Origin: Vanilla planifolia | Lineage: Eukaryota; Streptophyta; Magnoliopsida; Asparagales; Orchidaceae | Reading direction: 5' to 3' | Assembly: GCA_023846275.1 (NCBI GenBank) | Contig: CM043868.1 | Span: 18,385,755 to 18,449,754, forward strand | Length of the DNA stretch: 64,000 bases | Part shown: positions 62,166 to 64,000 of the stretch, piece after piece | Layout: every line of letters begins with the position of its first letter | Position numbering within the stretch: the stretch's first letter is position 1 | Program-made: the position numbers and the translations under genes | Notes under the pieces: generated by a model | Told to the model about the DNA's origin: nothing | What the model saw: only the letters and a program-made list of their open reading frames with translations | The model's database searches: none

Positions 62166-64000
62166 TTCTAGCTTCAAATTTTGAAAGCCTAAAAGATCGA
62201 TAGGCCACACTTTCACAGTTTGGTATTCGTACTAAAAATCAAAATCAAATGAGCTTTCACCTTTTTGTTCCACGTGATATTTCTTTTCTTATTGAGGTCA
62301 TCGTAGAACTCCTATATTATCTTTTAACAGATGTGTCACCCAAGCTAAACTCCCTAACTGATAATTACTTCCTCCTAGATCGACCTACAGAAGTGAGACT
62401 TGGAGCCAAAAAGAGGGGCTGGACCCCACCTTTATCTCATGGAATAAGTAAAAGAATGCTAAAAGTAGTGATATTTTCAGTTTCATTAACTCACCAACTC
62501 CCACTTATGCTACACCTCTCAAGTCATTTCATAAAATCGAACTAAAGTCAAGCTTAATAGGGTTTTCTTTCTCACAAATTCTATCAAGCTTATTCCCTTG
62601 GCTATGGTTTTGCAAGATAATAGACAAGGACAGTGGGAATCTCGTTAATCAATTCATGTGTGTCACTAAATAGATAACAAGGCATTTGGCTACTTAAGAG
62701 AGTCATAGTTACTCTTACATTTTACTCGTGCTTGGTTGAATCGCTTTACTTTGACATTCAAAGTACGAAGCAAAAATGGCATTGCTTGAGCATCCTCAAG
62801 GACCATCACAATATTTTGTTTTAATTAAATAGTTATATTGCCCATATTCATATTAGCTTTGAGTCAATTATTTGATGCCTGACGAAGGCCCCTAAAGGGA
62901 CACTCCCAATTCATCCCCCAGTTAGCATGCATTGACCTACTCTCGCCATGCAAGCAGCTCAAGTAATCCTTAAAGACAATCCTTTTCTCGAAGTTATAGA
63001 TCCATTTTGTCGACTTCCCTTGCCTACATTGCTCCATCGACCAGATGTTGTTTGCCTTGGAGACATGATGCAGTTATGAGTACGACCGAGCATGGAAGGC
63101 ACTCAGCCATCCTTGCTTTTCAAGGGCTGCCAGGGGTGCATTGGAAACTGCTCAACATGCAGTGCTCTTCCAACTGCTTGGTTCTACCTCCGACGAAGCC
63201 ATTTTGCAGCCAACAGGCTATTAAAAAAAATAAATAACTCTTCCTGAGGCCCCCACCGACGTCTCTGGACCACTTGACATTGCCATCCACCGTAGCATGC
63301 TGATTCGAGAATTTTAACTTGACTCCCTTTCAAAGCTTGTGCCAAATGGCACTCTCCGATGGGTTTCTCCTGTCTCTTAGGATAGACTAACTCATGTGCA
63401 AGTGTCATTCACATAGAACCTTTCTCTCCTTTGGCCTTCAAAGTTCTCATTTGAATATTTGCTACTACCACCAAGATTTGCACCAATGGACGCTCCATGA
63501 TGTCTCGCACCCCATATTTGTTAGTGACCGTTGCAACCCCTCTTACTCGTTGGTGCCTTGCAAGTCATTGATGGCCAAGTGTGCGTCACATGCATACGAG
63601 ACATTAATTTTACTAACTAGTTGGTTCGACAAGTAAGTTGATACACACTCCTTAACAGATTTAAACTTTCATGACCACCGTTCTACTATCTTAATCAACG
63701 AACACCTTTTGTAAGCTCTTTGTTAGCGCACAGTTGAACACCATAACCCAACTTTTGGTTTATCCTTCATTGCCAGTTTTGCTTACCAAAAATGGCCCAC
63801 TTGGAGCATAGATTCCTTGGCTCAACTCATCAAAGTAGTCAAGCCTTCTTACCTCTTTAATGTTTGAGAATAGATCAAGGGCATTATGCCTTTGTTGCCT
63901 CTAATAATTGGCTTTACCTAATGGAAATCTAACTATGGCTCTAGCAATCTTAAGGGAAACTTCAAAAGGAACCAACTACTAGATTGTTCGATTAGTCTTT
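61845..64000 (-). pseudogene. decayed 26S (25S) rRNA gene, antisense, running off the right edge
   Basis: The reverse complement follows plant 26S rRNA in order for over 2.1 kb, from close to the 3' end towards the middle of the gene. Landmarks on the plus strand: ccactggcttttcaacca at about 61881; the sarcin-ricin loop as gttcctctcatagta at 61926-61940, where the usual GTAC/CpG is lost; ccagttatccctgtgg (peptidyl-transferase region) at 62135-62150; tgctacacctctcaagtc near 62510; gacagtgggaatctcgtta near 62630; ggctac and agagtcatagttact near 62690; caaagttctcatttgaat near 63440; caccaagatttgcaccaatg near 63470; atggcccacttggagc near 63792; and aactactagat followed by ggttcgattagtctt-like sequence at the edge. 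Most differences are C to T or G to A, many at former CpG. Small gaps are present. About 100-200 bases of the 3' end are lost or unrecognisable. It is not a functional rRNA; frames over it (62249-62545, 63007-63237, 63394-63636) are shadows. Confidence 0.96.

Noticed and set aside
62249-63636. Frames of 74-98 codons near the right end
   Set aside because: All lie on the decayed 26S rRNA relic.

Overview
The window looks like nuclear DNA of a land plant, most likely a seed plant. The main reasons are two intronless S-domain receptor-like kinases of a plant-only architecture, Ty3/gypsy and other LTR-retrotransposon relics with tRNA-iMet-type primer sites, and a decayed 26S rRNA copy. By eye the DNA is very A+T-rich (around 30% G+C) and poor in CpG outside a few islands. 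That pattern fits old, methylated, deaminated repeats. Both kinase genes are G+C-rich at their 5' ends and A+T-rich at their 3' ends, a gradient common in monocots, but I cannot assign a species.

Layout. 1-14.4 kb is AT-rich repeat-derived DNA with a probable LINE relic (about 2.0-4.6 kb). At 14.54-14.62 kb (minus) there is a short exon encoding the start of an RRM RNA-binding domain, with a CpG-retaining upstream segment. 15-20.5 kb is AT-rich DNA with a perfect 120-bp tandem duplication and a TA microsatellite. 20.56-23.08 kb (minus) is the first receptor-like kinase. 25-32 kb holds a purine-rich block, a Ty3/gypsy relic (RNase H, integrase, chromodomain-like tail; minus) and a nested tandem array of about 190 bp. 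33-39 kb contains more decayed repeats and minor tandem arrays. 40.85-44.0 kb (minus) is a second gypsy relic in the order primer site, gag, protease, RT, RNase H. 52.03-54.50 kb (plus) is the second receptor-like kinase. 56.6-57.5 kb holds a probable LTR, primer site and gag relic. 58.12-58.31 kb is a 31-bp x 6 minisatellite in which most units carry an RY-type CATGCA motif. 59.91-60.21 kb (minus) is a small CpG-rich gene. From about 61.85 kb to the right edge runs a long antisense relic of 26S rRNA.

The two kinases are diverged paralogues in opposite orientation, about 29 kb apart. Both have a signal peptide, B-lectin domain, EGF-like motif, PAN/apple-like domain, one membrane helix and a non-RD kinase domain (HLD in place of HRD). 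The second has DFS in place of the magnesium-binding DFG. They probably sense extracellular ligands, and this may be a fragment of a larger receptor cluster. I found no clearly new multi-gene system. The points most worth checking are the DFS kinase, the RY-motif minisatellite inside a CpG-retaining island, the orphan RRM exon and the rDNA relic.
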